64,000 bases of DNA from Devriesea agamarum (lineage in GTDB: Bacteria; Actinomycetota; Actinomycetes; Actinomycetales; Dermabacteraceae). Under the pieces are notes generated by a model. That model had not been told where the DNA came from, did not search any database, and saw only the letters and a program-made list of their open reading frames with translations. The DNA lies in assembly GCF_900070355.1 (NCBI RefSeq), contig NZ_LN849456.1, positions 1,116,001 to 1,180,000 of the forward strand, given 5' to 3'. The position numbers were made by a program, and so were the translations under genes. This document shows, piece by piece, positions 47,919-56,472 of the stretch (position 1 is its first letter; every line of letters starts with the position of its first letter).

Positions 47919-48005
47919 ATGCGAGCAGCATCCAATCGTGCAGTAAGGCCAGCATCAACCGCGTGTCCGTGGGCTGTCATTAGGCCAGGCGACATACAAC
48001 CAGCC

Positions 48006-48767
48006 TCAGGCAGCACGGCACTCGATCCGCACCCCGAGCTCAGATCCCACCTCCTTGGCCGCGTTGACGGTCTCCTCAAAGGCTGCATTCCACCGCGCAT
48101 AGCTCGCTAGTTGGGCCGCGAACTCAGCAGGCGCACCGTCAGATCGCGCTTGCTGCAAGACCAGCTGGTGCACACCTGCGTCAGCGGCACATCGCAGCAC
48201 GTCGTGCACCTGACCCGTGAGGGCCGGGGTGACGGTCATCCGCGCCTCATAGTCAATTCCTGACGTAACGAGGTATCCCAACGATTCCCGTACCCGTTGC
48301 CATGCACCGGGCCGCCCCACGGTCGAGGTGTAGCCGGATGGGCTGGCCTTGAGGTCAAAGCCCACCCAGTCCACGACGACAGGCATATCCTCGCGTCCGC
48401 ATCCTACGAGGTCAGCGAGTCGAGCCGGATAGGCTCCACCGGTGTGCAACCCCACCGCGAATCCCATCTGTTTCACCGCGGCGGCTGCACCGTACACGGC
48501 GTGCTGCATAGTTGCTTCTCCACCGCTAAAAACCATGCCATCCAGCAGACCTCGCCGACTGTTCATAAAGCTCAGCACCTGGTCCCAGGGCAGTACGCCA
48601 GCGGTCTTAGGATCGAGAATCGAGGTATTGTGGCAGTAGCCGCACCGCCAAGGGCATCCCTGGCAAAAAACGGTCGCAACCAGCTGTCCCGGCCAATCCA
48701 CGGTGGACAAAGCGGTGATCCCCGCGATCCGCAGGGTGCGGGGATCACTACTCGCCGCACGATTCAC
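48006..48767 (-). CDS. nrdG: Anaerobic ribonucleotide reductase activating protein
   Basis: NrdG is a radical-SAM enzyme that makes the glycyl radical on NrdD. The 253-residue product has the iron-sulfur motif CPWRCGYC (Cys38, 42, 45), preceded by STVDWPGQLVATVFCQG, and a GMVFSGGEATMQ stretch typical of radical-SAM activases. Length above the short 150-residue E. coli form places it in the longer group (NrdG2). The start is GTG 48767, overlapping the nrdD stop (GTGA) and following GGGAG. Confidence 0.93.
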   Translation of the reverse strand: MNRAASSDPRTLRIAGITALSTVDWPGQLVATVFCQGCPWRCGYCHNTSILDPKTAGVLPWDQVLSFMNSRRGLLDGMVFSGGEATMQHAVYGAAAAVKQMGFAVGLHTGGAYPARLADLVGCGREDMPVVVDWVGFDLKASPSGYTSTVGRPGAWQRVRESLGYLVTSGIDYEARMTVTPALTGQVHDVLRCAADAGVHQLVLQQARSDGAPAEFAAQLASYARWNAAFEETVNAAKEVGSELGVRIECRAA

Positions 48768-50581
48768 ACCCTGGCTCCCGCTGCCGCTTCGCTGAAGAAC
48801 GTCCGCTGCGCGAACTCGGCCTTCTTCCCGATGTTGAAGCTTTTGACGGGACGGTGGTAGCCCATGACACGAGTCCACACTTCACACTGCACCGGTTCGG
48901 CACTCGGACGTTCGGTGGCACAGCGGGTGCACACGGGCTGTTCTCCGGCGAGGTAACCGTGATTCGGACAGATTGAGAACGTCGGGGTGATGGTGAGGTA
49001 CGGCAAGCGGAAGCGGCTGAGCGCCCGACGCACGAGGGTTCGGCAGGCATCCGCAGAGCTCATCTTCTCCCCCATGTACAAGTGCAAAACGGTGCCACCG
49101 GTGTACCGGGTTTGCAGATCATCTTGCTGCTCAAGGGCGGCAAAGGGATCCTCGGTGGCATCGACCGGAAGCTGAGAAGAATTCGTGTAGTACGGGCTTT
49201 CCGTGGTGCCCGCTTGCAGAATGTCGGTAAAGCGGGCTCGGTCTTCTTTGGCGAACCGATACGTCGCTCCTTCGGCGGGGGTGGCTTCTAGGTTGTATAG
49301 GTTGCCGGTCTCTTCTTGGAACTCGACCATGCGTGTGCGCACATGGTCCAAAATCCGCACACACATGGCGTGCCCGTCAGGATGGGTGAGGTCATGCTGC
49401 TCGCGGGTGAAGTTGCGAACCATTTCGTTCATGCCGTTCACACCGAGGGTTGAAAAATGGTTGGCGAGCGTACCCATGTAGCGCTTGGTGTACGGGTATA
49501 GGCCCTGGTCAATTAGTTGCTGCACTACCGCGCGGCGCCGTTCCAAAGTGTCTTTGCCGACCTCAAGCAGACGATCAAGCTCCCTCACCAGGGCCTTTTC
49601 ATCCCCCGCGTAGAGGTAGCCGAGCCGGGCCATATTCACGGTCACGACGCCGACCGACCCGGTGAGTTCAGCGGATCCGAATAGTCCGTTACCTCGTTTG
49701 AGGAGCTCACGCAGGTCCAGTTGCAGTCGGCAGCACATGGAGCGGATCATTCCCGGGTCCAGGTCAGAGTTGATGAAGTTCTGGAAGTAGGGGAGCCCGT
49801 ATTTCGCGGTCATGGCGAACAGACGGGTCGCGTTGTCGCTGTCCCAGTCGAAGTCGGCCGTGATGTTGTAGGTGGGAATGGGGAAGGTGAATACTCGGCC
49901 GTCGGCATCGCCCGCGGTCATCACCTCGATATAGGCCCGATTGATCATGTCCATTTCGACCTGCAGGTCGCCGTAGCTGAAATCGCATACTTCGCCGCCG
50001 ACCAGCGGATATTGATCCTTCAGATCATCCGGGCACACCCAGTCGAAGGTGAGATTAGTAAACGGGCACTGACTTCCCCAGCGGGAGGGCACATTGAGGT
50101 TGTAGATCAGCTCCTGCATGCACTGCAACACCTGGGAGTAGTCCATGTCATCCAGGCGCACAAACGGCGCCATATAGGTGTCGAAGGAGCTGAAGGCTTG
50201 CGCCCCCGCCCATTCGTTTTGCAGCGTTCCGAGGAAGTTTACGATCTGGCCGCAGGCAGAAGAAAAGTGTTTGGGCGCACCAGCCGCAATGGCGCCGCTC
50301 ACGCCGTTAAATCCTTCCTCCAGCAGGCGGCGCAGCGACCAGCCCGCGCAATAGCCGGTGAGCATATCGAGATCGTGGATGTGTAGATCTCCGTCCCGGT
50401 GTGCGCGCGCCGCCTCCGAGCTGAACACCTCATCCAGCCAGTAGGTGGCGATAGCTTTGCCAGCCGCGTTCAGCACCAGTCCGCCGACAGAGTAGTCCTG
50501 GTTCGCATTCGCGTTGACTCTCCAGTCGGAGCGATCCAAATATTCGCGCACGGTGGCCACTGCGTCGTAGGGAGTTGGCAT
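48764..50581 (-). CDS. nrdD: Class III (anaerobic) ribonucleoside-triphosphate reductase
   Basis: NrdD reduces ribonucleotides without oxygen. The 605-residue protein lacks the N-terminal ATP-cone of longer forms and starts close to the catalytic barrel (SVGGLVLNAAGKAIATYWLDEV). The HRDGDLHIHDL motif, the C-terminal zinc site CPNHGYL...CTRC, and the glycyl-radical loop RPVKSFNIGKKAEF with Gly585 are present. Together with nrdG it forms a coupled pair behind two NrdR-like boxes about 220 bp upstream. Its presence predicts growth with little or no oxygen. Confidence 0.95.
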   Translation of the reverse strand: MPTPYDAVATVREYLDRSDWRVNANANQDYSVGGLVLNAAGKAIATYWLDEVFSSEAARAHRDGDLHIHDLDMLTGYCAGWSLRRLLEEGFNGVSGAIAAGAPKHFSSACGQIVNFLGTLQNEWAGAQAFSSFDTYMAPFVRLDDMDYSQVLQCMQELIYNLNVPSRWGSQCPFTNLTFDWVCPDDLKDQYPLVGGEVCDFSYGDLQVEMDMINRAYIEVMTAGDADGRVFTFPIPTYNITADFDWDSDNATRLFAMTAKYGLPYFQNFINSDLDPGMIRSMCCRLQLDLRELLKRGNGLFGSAELTGSVGVVTVNMARLGYLYAGDEKALVRELDRLLEVGKDTLERRRAVVQQLIDQGLYPYTKRYMGTLANHFSTLGVNGMNEMVRNFTREQHDLTHPDGHAMCVRILDHVRTRMVEFQEETGNLYNLEATPAEGATYRFAKEDRARFTDILQAGTTESPYYTNSSQLPVDATEDPFAALEQQDDLQTRYTGGTVLHLYMGEKMSSADACRTLVRRALSRFRLPYLTITPTFSICPNHGYLAGEQPVCTRCATERPSAEPVQCEVWTRVMGYHRPVKSFNIGKKAEFAQRTFFSEAAAGARV

Positions 50582-51080
50582 TGCCTCAGTCCTTCACTGG
50601 TTTTATGGCGCGACAAATAGACCTGCGCAGGGACGTCGCCTCACCGGCCTTGGGCCGCGGCATCGGTCACCCGCGCGAGGTCATATCGCGATCATCGGGT
50701 TGAGATGGTCCTACCAAAAGTCACGCGGCTCTCGTGGGCGCAGGCCATAAATAACACTCCGCTTCTCGTCGAGCCGCATCACCTACTGTACGGAGGCGAC
50801 CACAACATATTGCGTCTGCGACACGCCGATGACACAACACATAGTGGTTGACCGCGTTCTTCCGCGGGGTTTGAGGACGTAAGTCCCCCGGGAGTTAAGT
50901 GCCCGTCTCGGCCACCACCTACCACCCATGTCTGGCCACCTACCCACGTGCACAGACACCACCCGCCACTCATACAGATGCCGCCTGCCACCTCCACGGG
51001 CCTCACCCACCACTCACCGGGGCATCACCGCGGCACACGCAAAGTACCGATCCACTCTCGCGGTCAGCGACACTAGAGAT
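50582..51080. other. Divergent control region between nrdD and a sensor kinase
   Basis: These 500 bp hold no supported gene. The part near 50800-50847 has paired NrdR-like boxes (listed separately). The part from 50910 to 51050 is C/A-rich, with a string of CACC-type words, and could be read as open frame upstream of the kinase, but composition argues against coding. Confidence 0.5.
50800..50847 (-). promoter_or_regulatory. Paired NrdR-like boxes before nrdDG
   Basis: CCACAACATATTGCGT (50800-50815) and ACACAACACATAGTGG (50832-50847) each match 13 of 16 positions of the NrdR box pattern acaCwAtATaTwGtgt as I know it. Their starts are 32 bp apart, about three helical turns, the usual spacing for this repressor. 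Confidence 0.7.
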
Positions 51081-52397
51081 ATGGCATCCGTATCCGCACC
51101 CGACACCGTGCGCCCAGCTAAGCCACCCTCGGCTCTGCGGCGATGGTTGCGCGAAGTCGGACGCGGACTCGGCTACCAGCTCGCGAATTTTCCCTTAGCT
51201 CTGATCGGCTTCACCCTCACGATCATCCTGTTTTCTCTAGGCTTTGCCACCACCTTGATCTGGATAGGGTTTCCGCTCCTGATTGCTGGCGCCTACACAG
51301 CCCGAGGTTTCGCAGGTGTTGAACGCGCTCTGCTGCGCGGCCTCCTACGGCGCGAGGCACCCACCCCCCTATACCGTCAACTTGACCGCAGGTCCACCAG
51401 GTTCCGGCGCGCCCTCACCCCGCTTGCCGACCCTCAAACCTGGATGGACGCGCTGTGGACCCTCATCCACTTCCTGCTCATGATGATCACCTTGCCCGTT
51501 GCGCTGCTGTGGGCGTTGGGCGCGGCGATCACGGTGCTCGGCCCCGTCTCAATCATGCTGACCCGTCGAGTAATTCCCCCAACTGACTACCACAGTCTGG
51601 GTCTGCTTCTGGGCTATAAGGGAACCGCCGCGTTCATCACAGATATTGCCGTGCCCGGTCTGATAGGGCTGTTCTTCCTGCTCACCATCGCTCCTATGAT
51701 GCGCCTGCTGAGCCTGGTGCATTCAGCTGTCAGCTATGGCTTGCTGTGTTCTCGCCATGACGAGCAGCAACGACTGGCCCAAACACAGCGGTCCCGTGAT
51801 GCCGGTCGCGCAGCCGAAGCCGAATCGCTGCGCCGACTGGAACGAGATCTGCACGACGGCCCCCAGCAGGGCCTGGTGCGCGCCACTATGGACCTCGCCC
51901 GGGCTGAACGGCTCGCTGCCATCGACCCGGAACGATCCCTGAGTATTGTGCGAGATACCCGGGCCAGACTGAGTGAAACTCTCGCGGAACTGCGACGGCT
52001 CTCCCGCGGCATTGCCCCGCCGATCCTCATTGATCGCGGTCTGCTGGCGGCGCTCACGGAGCTCACGGCCCGCTCTTCTATCCCGACTACCGTCACGTGC
52101 CCTCATGACCGTCTCCCCGCCCATATCGAAACGGGCATTTACTACGTTGCATCCGAGGCGCTCGCCAATGCGAATAAGCACTCCCAGGCTCGTACGGTGA
52201 CCGTATGCGTGCAGATTGATAGTGAACGAGCTCAGGTGCGTATCGAGGATGATGGGGTGGGCGGCGCTGCTTTTTCTAAAGGACACGGATTGGTTGGGCT
52301 CACCGAACGCGTTGCCGCATTAGAGGGCACACTTCGTTTGGAATCTCCGCGGGGCGGACCAACTGCGCTCGAAGCTGTTATTCCTATCGGCTCATGA
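51081..52397 (+). CDS. Sensor histidine kinase with PF13796-type sensor domain
   Basis: The 438-residue kinase has an N-terminal membrane sensor with four helices (FPLALIGFTLTIILFSLGF, then WIGFPLLIAGAYTARGFAGVERALLRGLL), the 'putative sensor' pattern common in actinobacteria. The HisKA_3 core follows with LERDLHDGPQQGLVRATMDLARAERL, then YYVASEALANANKHS and GHGLVGLTERV. ATG 51081 is preferred over upstream frames because it starts directly before the conserved part. A response regulator follows 12 bp later. Confidence 0.9.
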   Translation: MASVSAPDTVRPAKPPSALRRWLREVGRGLGYQLANFPLALIGFTLTIILFSLGFATTLIWIGFPLLIAGAYTARGFAGVERALLRGLLRREAPTPLYRQLDRRSTRFRRALTPLADPQTWMDALWTLIHFLLMMITLPVALLWALGAAITVLGPVSIMLTRRVIPPTDYHSLGLLLGYKGTAAFITDIAVPGLIGLFFLLTIAPMMRLLSLVHSAVSYGLLCSRHDEQQRLAQTQRSRDAGRAAEAESLRRLERDLHDGPQQGLVRATMDLARAERLAAIDPERSLSIVRDTRARLSETLAELRRLSRGIAPPILIDRGLLAALTELTARSSIPTTVTCPHDRLPAHIETGIYYVASEALANANKHSQARTVTVCVQIDSERAQVRIEDDGVGGAAFSKGHGLVGLTERVAALEGTLRLESPRGGPTALEAVIPIGS

Positions 52398-52409
52398 AAG
52401 GTTGACCCG

Positions 52410-53051
52410 GTGCGTATCGTGATTGCCGACGATTCGGCTCTGCTTCGCGAAGGACTCCGCTTGCTGTTGGAAGAAGCGGGTCATGACGTTGTCGATGTTG
52501 CCGACGACGGACCCGGTTTAGTTAACGCCGCGCTGCACCATCGACCCGATCTCGTGGTGACCGACATCCGCATGCCTCCGACGCACACCGATGAAGGTCT
52601 GCGCAGCGCTCAGGCGATCCGTGCCGCCTGGCCTGAAGCCCCGATTATTCTACTCAGCCAGTACGTGATTATCTCCTACGCTGCCGACCTCTTGGCCTCT
52701 GGGCACGGCGCAACGGGCTACCTGCTGAAAGACCGCGTCAGCGATATTGGATCGTTCCTGGATGCTGTGGAACGCGTCGCCGAGGGCGGGTTCGTCATGG
52801 ACCCGGAAATTGTCGGCCAGGTCATCGCATCTAAACGGCATTCCCCGCTGGATGACCTCACTCCCCGGGAGCGTGAAGTTCTCGAGCTCATGGCTGAGGG
52901 CCTGACCAACGCTCGGATCGCCGAACGGCTTGTGATTACCGAAGGCACGGTGGAGAAATACTCGCAGAGGCTGTTCGCGAAGCTCGGCCTCTCAGACGAA
53001 ACCACCGTTCACCGTCGGGTCAAAGCCGTGCTCACACTGTTGCAGGGTTAG
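52410..53051 (+). CDS. LuxR/NarL-type response regulator
   Basis: The 213-residue partner of the kinase upstream has the receiver residues (acidic pair at 7-8, Asp52) and a C-terminal helix-turn-helix, LTPREREVLELMAEGLTNARIAERL. Its receiver shows ILLSQYVIISYAADLLASGHGATGYLLKDRV, typical of the group that pairs with PF13796 sensors. GTG is the start with GAAAGG upstream. Target genes are not evident; the flanking nrd genes are on the other strand. Confidence 0.92.
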   Translation: MRIVIADDSALLREGLRLLLEEAGHDVVDVADDGPGLVNAALHHRPDLVVTDIRMPPTHTDEGLRSAQAIRAAWPEAPIILLSQYVIISYAADLLASGHGATGYLLKDRVSDIGSFLDAVERVAEGGFVMDPEIVGQVIASKRHSPLDDLTPREREVLELMAEGLTNARIAERLVITEGTVEKYSQRLFAKLGLSDETTVHRRVKAVLTLLQG

Positions 53052-53100
53052 CACAGCGCCCACCTATAGGGCACTGCCGCCGGACTAGGGCGCCGCCTGA

Positions 53101-53172
53101 AGGGTGAGGCACCGACCAGGGCAAGACATCAACCATGGGTAAGACATCGACCACGGGTAAGGCCCCGCCATA
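53101..53172. repeat. Imperfect 18-bp tandem repeat
   Basis: Units of 18 bp follow each other between the convergent response-regulator and nrdE genes: GGGCAAGACATCAACCAT (53119-53136), GGGTAAGACATCGACCAC (53137-53154), a diverged copy before them (from 53101) and a partial one after (GGGTAAGGCC). Confidence 0.8.
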
Positions 53173-53222
53173 CAGTATCCACTGTCAGCGATCGCTCCCT
53201 GCACCAGCGTGAGCTCTCGACG

Positions 53223-55364
53223 TTACAGCATGCAGCTAACGCAGCCCTCAACCTCCGTGCCTTCAATGGCCATCTGCCTCAAGCGAATGTAGTAGATGGT
53301 TTTAATACCTTTGCGCCAGGCGTAGATCTGTGCCTTATTGACATCGCGCGTCGTCGCGGTATCAGGGAAGAACAGCGTCAGGCTGAGACCCTGATCCACG
53401 TGCTGAGTGGCTTCCGCGTAGGTGTCGATGATCTTTTCGGGACCGATTTCGTAGGCGTCACGGTAGTACTCCAGATTGTCGTTCGTCATGAACGGCGCCG
53501 GGTAATACACGCGACCAATCTTGCCTTCCTTACGGATCTCAATTTTCGACACAATCGGGTGGATTGATGAGGTCGAGTTATTGATGTAAGAAATTGACCC
53601 GGTGGGAGGAACGGCCTGCAAATACGCGTTGTACATGCCGTGTTCCATGACGTCTGCCCGCAACTTTTTCCAGTCGTCCTGGGTGGGTAGATGGGCACTG
53701 GATGCGGCGAAGAGATCACGAACCTTTTGCGTCTTCGGCTCCCACACCCGATCGATGTATTTGTCGAAGTATTCGCCGGTTCCGTACTGGGAGTCGGCAA
53801 AGTCGTGGAAGGTTTCGCCGCGCTCACGAGCAATTTTGTTCGACGCCTTGATGCACTGATACACCACGGCGTAGAAGTACATGTTGGTGAAGTCCAGACC
53901 CTCTTCGGACCCGTAATGGATCTCCTCACGCGCGAGGAAGCCGTGCAGGTTCATCTGTCCGAGTCCAATAGCGTGCGACTTGCTGTTGCCGTGGGCAATC
54001 GTAGGCACACTCTGAATGTCCGAGTGATCAGACACACTGGTCAGAGCCCGAATCGCAGTCTCAATGGTGCTCTCAAAATCAGGGGAATCCATCGCCGTGG
54101 CAATGTTGAGGGACCCCAGGTTGCACGAGATATCCCGACCTAGATGCTTATAGGAGAGATCAACATTCAGGTCGCTCGGCGTGGAGATCTGCAGGATCTC
54201 CGAGCAGAGATTTGAATGGGTCACCTTACCTGGAATCGGGTTCGACCGATTGACCGTATCCTCAAACATGATGTACGGGTACCCGGATTCAAACTGAATC
54301 TCCGCAAGCACCTGGAAAAAGTCGCGGGCCCGGATCTTTTTCTTTGAGATGCGGGCATCGTCAACCATCTCCCGATAATGCTCGGAGATATTCACATCCG
54401 CGAAGGGCTTACCGTATACCCGCTCGACGTCATACGGCGAGAACAGGTACATCGGCTCATTATTACGGGCTAGCTCAAAGGTAATATCGGGAACGACCAC
54501 TCCCAGAGAGAGGGTTTTGATCCGGATCTTCTCGTCCGCGTTCTCACGCTTCGTATCCAGGAACCGCAAGATATCCGGGTGATGGGCGTGCAGATACACC
54601 GCACCGGCCCCCTGCCGAGCACCCAGCTGGTTCGCGTACGAAAATGAGTCCTCCAAAAGCTTCATCACCGGGATGACGCCGCTGGATTGGTTTTCGATCT
54701 GCTTAATCGGCGCACCGTATTCGCGCAGGTTAGACAGCAGCAGGGCGACCCCACCGCCGCGCTTGGACAGCTGCAGCGCCGAGGTAATCCCCCTCCCAAT
54801 GGACTCCATATTGTCTTCTAGCCGCAGCAGGAAGCATGACACGAGTTCACCGCGCTGTTTCTTGCCAGCGTTGAGGAAGGTGGGAGTGGCCGGCTGGAAG
54901 CGACCGGTCATAATCTCGGTCATGAGATTTTCGGCGAGCGCAGTGTCACCGTCACCGAGCGCCAGAGCCACCATGCAGACTCGATCCTCAAAGCGCTCAA
55001 GGTACCTCTTACCGTCGAACGTCTTAAGCGTGTACGAGGTGTAGTACTTAAAGGCGCCGAGGAAGGTGGGGAACCGGAACTTGAAAGCGTAGGCGCGCTT
55101 GTACAGCTGCTTCACGAACGCGAAGTCGTATTTGTCGAGGATCTCAGCCTCGTAGTAGTCGTTTTCCACGAGGTAGTCGAGCTTTTCCTGCAACGAGTGG
55201 AAGAACACCGTGTTCTGGTTGACGTGCTGCAGGAAATACTCGCGCGCTGCGAGGCGATCCTTGTCGAACTGGATTTTGCCGTCTGCGCCGTACAGGTTCA
55301 GCATCGCATTCAGTGCGTGGTAATCCAGCGCCCTGTGATGCTCGTGAGCTGGCATCTCCGTCAC
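53223..55364 (-). CDS. nrdE: Class Ib ribonucleotide reductase, large subunit
   Basis: NrdE is the catalytic subunit that uses electrons from NrdH and the radical of NrdF. The product of about 713 residues has [20 protein letters not shown] (an active-site cysteine), [14 protein letters not shown], the [18 protein letters not shown] region and the C-terminal redox pair EGCVSCML. The GTG at 55364 overlaps the nrdI stop (GTGA); TTG 55373 and ATG 55355 are alternative starts, with no clear ribosome site to decide. It is the last gene of nrdHIE. Confidence 0.96.
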   Translation of the reverse strand: MTEMPAHEHHRALDYHALNAMLNLYGADGKIQFDKDRLAAREYFLQHVNQNTVFFHSLQEKLDYLVENDYYEAEILDKYDFAFVKQLYKRAYAFKFRFPTFLGAFKYYTSYTLKTFDGKRYLERFEDRVCMVALALGDGDTALAENLMTEIMTGRFQPATPTFLNAGKKQRGELVSCFLLRLEDNMESIGRGITSALQLSKRGGGVALLLSNLREYGAPIKQIENQSSGVIPVMKLLEDSFSYANQLGARQGAGAVYLHAHHPDILRFLDTKRENADEKIRIKTLSLGVVVPDITFELARNNEPMYLFSPYDVERVYGKPFADVNISEHYREMVDDARISKKKIRARDFFQVLAEIQFESGYPYIMFEDTVNRSNPIPGKVTHSNLCSEILQISTPSDLNVDLSYKHLGRDISCNLGSLNIATAMDSPDFESTIETAIRALTSVSDHSDIQSVPTIAHGNSKSHAIGLGQMNLHGFLAREEIHYGSEEGLDFTNMYFYAVVYQCIKASNKIARERGETFHDFADSQYGTGEYFDKYIDRVWEPKTQKVRDLFAASSAHLPTQDDWKKLRADVMEHGMYNAYLQAVPPTGSISYINNSTSSIHPIVSKIEIRKEGKIGRVYYPAPFMTNDNLEYYRDAYEIGPEKIIDTYAEATQHVDQGLSLTLFFPDTATTRDVNKAQIYAWRKGIKTIYYIRLRQMAIEGTEVEGCVSCML

Positions 55365-55759
55365 TGTCGCCAAAATCGTTCCAATCCATCCTGGACCTTC
55401 TCAACATCCTGCCTGGAGCCGAGAAGCTCGAATTTGTAGAGATGAGGGACTTTGCACTTAGCGGAAATAATGTCGCCCGCTATGCAGTACGCCGTCCCGA
55501 AGTTGGTGTTCCCTCCAGAGATCACACCCCGGATAAGGGATCGGTTGTGCTCGTCATTTAAAAATCGGATGACCTGTTTGGGGACCGCGCCCCGATCGTT
55601 ACCGCCCCCGTAGGTCGGCACGATCAGAACGTACTCCTCGTCGATGCGCAGCGGTTCATCGCGCGGATATAGCGGGATCCTGTGCGCTGGCAGGCCGAGC
55701 TTCTCAACAAACCGGTGGGTATTGCCGGAGACGGAGGAGAAGTAGACGATGGTGCCCAT
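55361..55759 (-). CDS. nrdI: Flavodoxin-like NrdI, class Ib reductase activator
   Basis: NrdI is an FMN protein that helps form the manganese-tyrosyl cofactor of NrdF. The 132-residue protein has the FMN-binding start [18 protein letters not shown], the [17 protein letters not shown] loop and [18 protein letters not shown]. It is 21 bp after nrdH and overlaps nrdE. Confidence 0.96.
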   Translation of the reverse strand: MGTIVYFSSVSGNTHRFVEKLGLPAHRIPLYPRDEPLRIDEEYVLIVPTYGGGNDRGAVPKQVIRFLNDEHNRSLIRGVISGGNTNFGTAYCIAGDIISAKCKVPHLYKFELLGSRQDVEKVQDGLERFWRQ

Positions 55760-55780
55760 GGCGACGCCTCCGCCTCCGGT

Positions 55781-56044
55781 TCAGATCGCGATGGCGTGAC
55801 GCTGGCCCTGCTGGGCAGCGGCGGCGGTCATGGCCTTGATCTTGTCCGGGCGGAATCCGGACCAGTGGTCAGTGGAGGTGATGACAACGGGAGCCTGCAT
55901 GTAGCCCATGCCCTTGATCTTGGCGAGAGCTTCGGCGTCCTCGGTGACATCCACGACGACGTAGTCGAGCCCAGCCTTATTCAGCGCACGCTTGGTGGCA
56001 TCGCACTGAACGCACATGGGCTTGGAGTACACGGTGATTTCCAT
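55781..56044 (-). CDS. nrdH: Glutaredoxin-like NrdH
   Basis: NrdH is the thioredoxin-like electron donor for NrdE. The 87-residue protein has the redox motif CVQC in VYSKPMCVQCDATKRAL and the family motif HWSGFRPDKI at the C-terminal side. ATG 56044 gives the usual start MEITVYSKP. It opens the nrdHIE operon. Paired NrdR-like boxes and a hairpin lie upstream. Confidence 0.96.
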   Translation of the reverse strand: MEITVYSKPMCVQCDATKRALNKAGLDYVVVDVTEDAEALAKIKGMGYMQAPVVITSTDHWSGFRPDKIKAMTAAAAQQGQRHAIAI

Positions 56045-56127
56045 GGGAGGCGAAGCCTTTCTCGCATCAGTCTTCAATCGGGGCAGTCAGTCTGTATGGG
56101 GGACTTCAGGGATCCTGGGCACTTAGA

Positions 56128-56153
56128 CGCACGTTGGCATAGGTCAACGTGCG
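56128..56153 (-). promoter_or_regulatory. Hairpin in the nrdH leader
   Basis: CGCACGTTG pairs exactly with CAACGTGCG around an 8-nt loop, 84 bp before the nrdH start and between the NrdR-like boxes and the gene. It may be an RNA element in the leader or a protein-binding site. Confidence 0.4.
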
Positions 56154-56251
56154 CACTTCAGGTGCTGTTTCCCTTGCCTTCCCTGCTTCTGGCGGGCCAG
56201 GTCCTGACCCACTTCCCAGGGTTTATCGCCCCGTTCGGAGCGACAGCGATA

Positions 56252-56299
56252 ACACTACACCTAGTGGCCCCTGCGATGGGACACCACAAGATGTACTGA
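56252..56299 (-). promoter_or_regulatory. Paired NrdR-like boxes before nrdHIE
   Basis: ACACTACACCTAGTGG (56252-56267) matches about 12 of 16 positions of the NrdR box pattern, and CCACAAGATGTACTGA (56284-56299) about 11. Their spacing is 32 bp, the same as in the nrdD pair. A 12-bp palindrome TACACGCGTGTA (56302-56313) follows on the far side. Confidence 0.55.
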
Positions 56300-56409
56300 A
56301 TTACACGCGTGTATGTTGATGAATTGTGGAGACGGTTGTGGATGGATGGGGACGTCGAAGCCTAGGCGCCCACCTCCTGCGCAAACGACTGTGGACAGTC
56401 AACACACAA

Positions 56410-56446
56410 GGGCCCCACACCCGGTGGATGACGGGATGTGGGGCCC
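56410..56446. terminator. Hairpin downstream of the oxidoreductase gene
   Basis: GGGCCCCACA pairs with TGTGGGGCCC with a 17-nt loop whose own ends (CCC, GGG) can pair further. It lies 26 bp beyond the stop of the gene at 56473. On that strand a run of six T comes before, not after, the stem, so classic intrinsic termination is uncertain. Confidence 0.55.
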
Positions 56447-56472
56447 TCAAAAAAGTTGTGGGGTGGGTCAGC

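Noticed and set aside
47872-47950. Possible CRISPR array
   Set aside because: There are only two exact units with a 5-bp gap, no spacers of the right length and no cas genes.
53101-53172. Possible CRISPR array
   Set aside because: Units are directly adjacent without spacers, and no cas genes are near.
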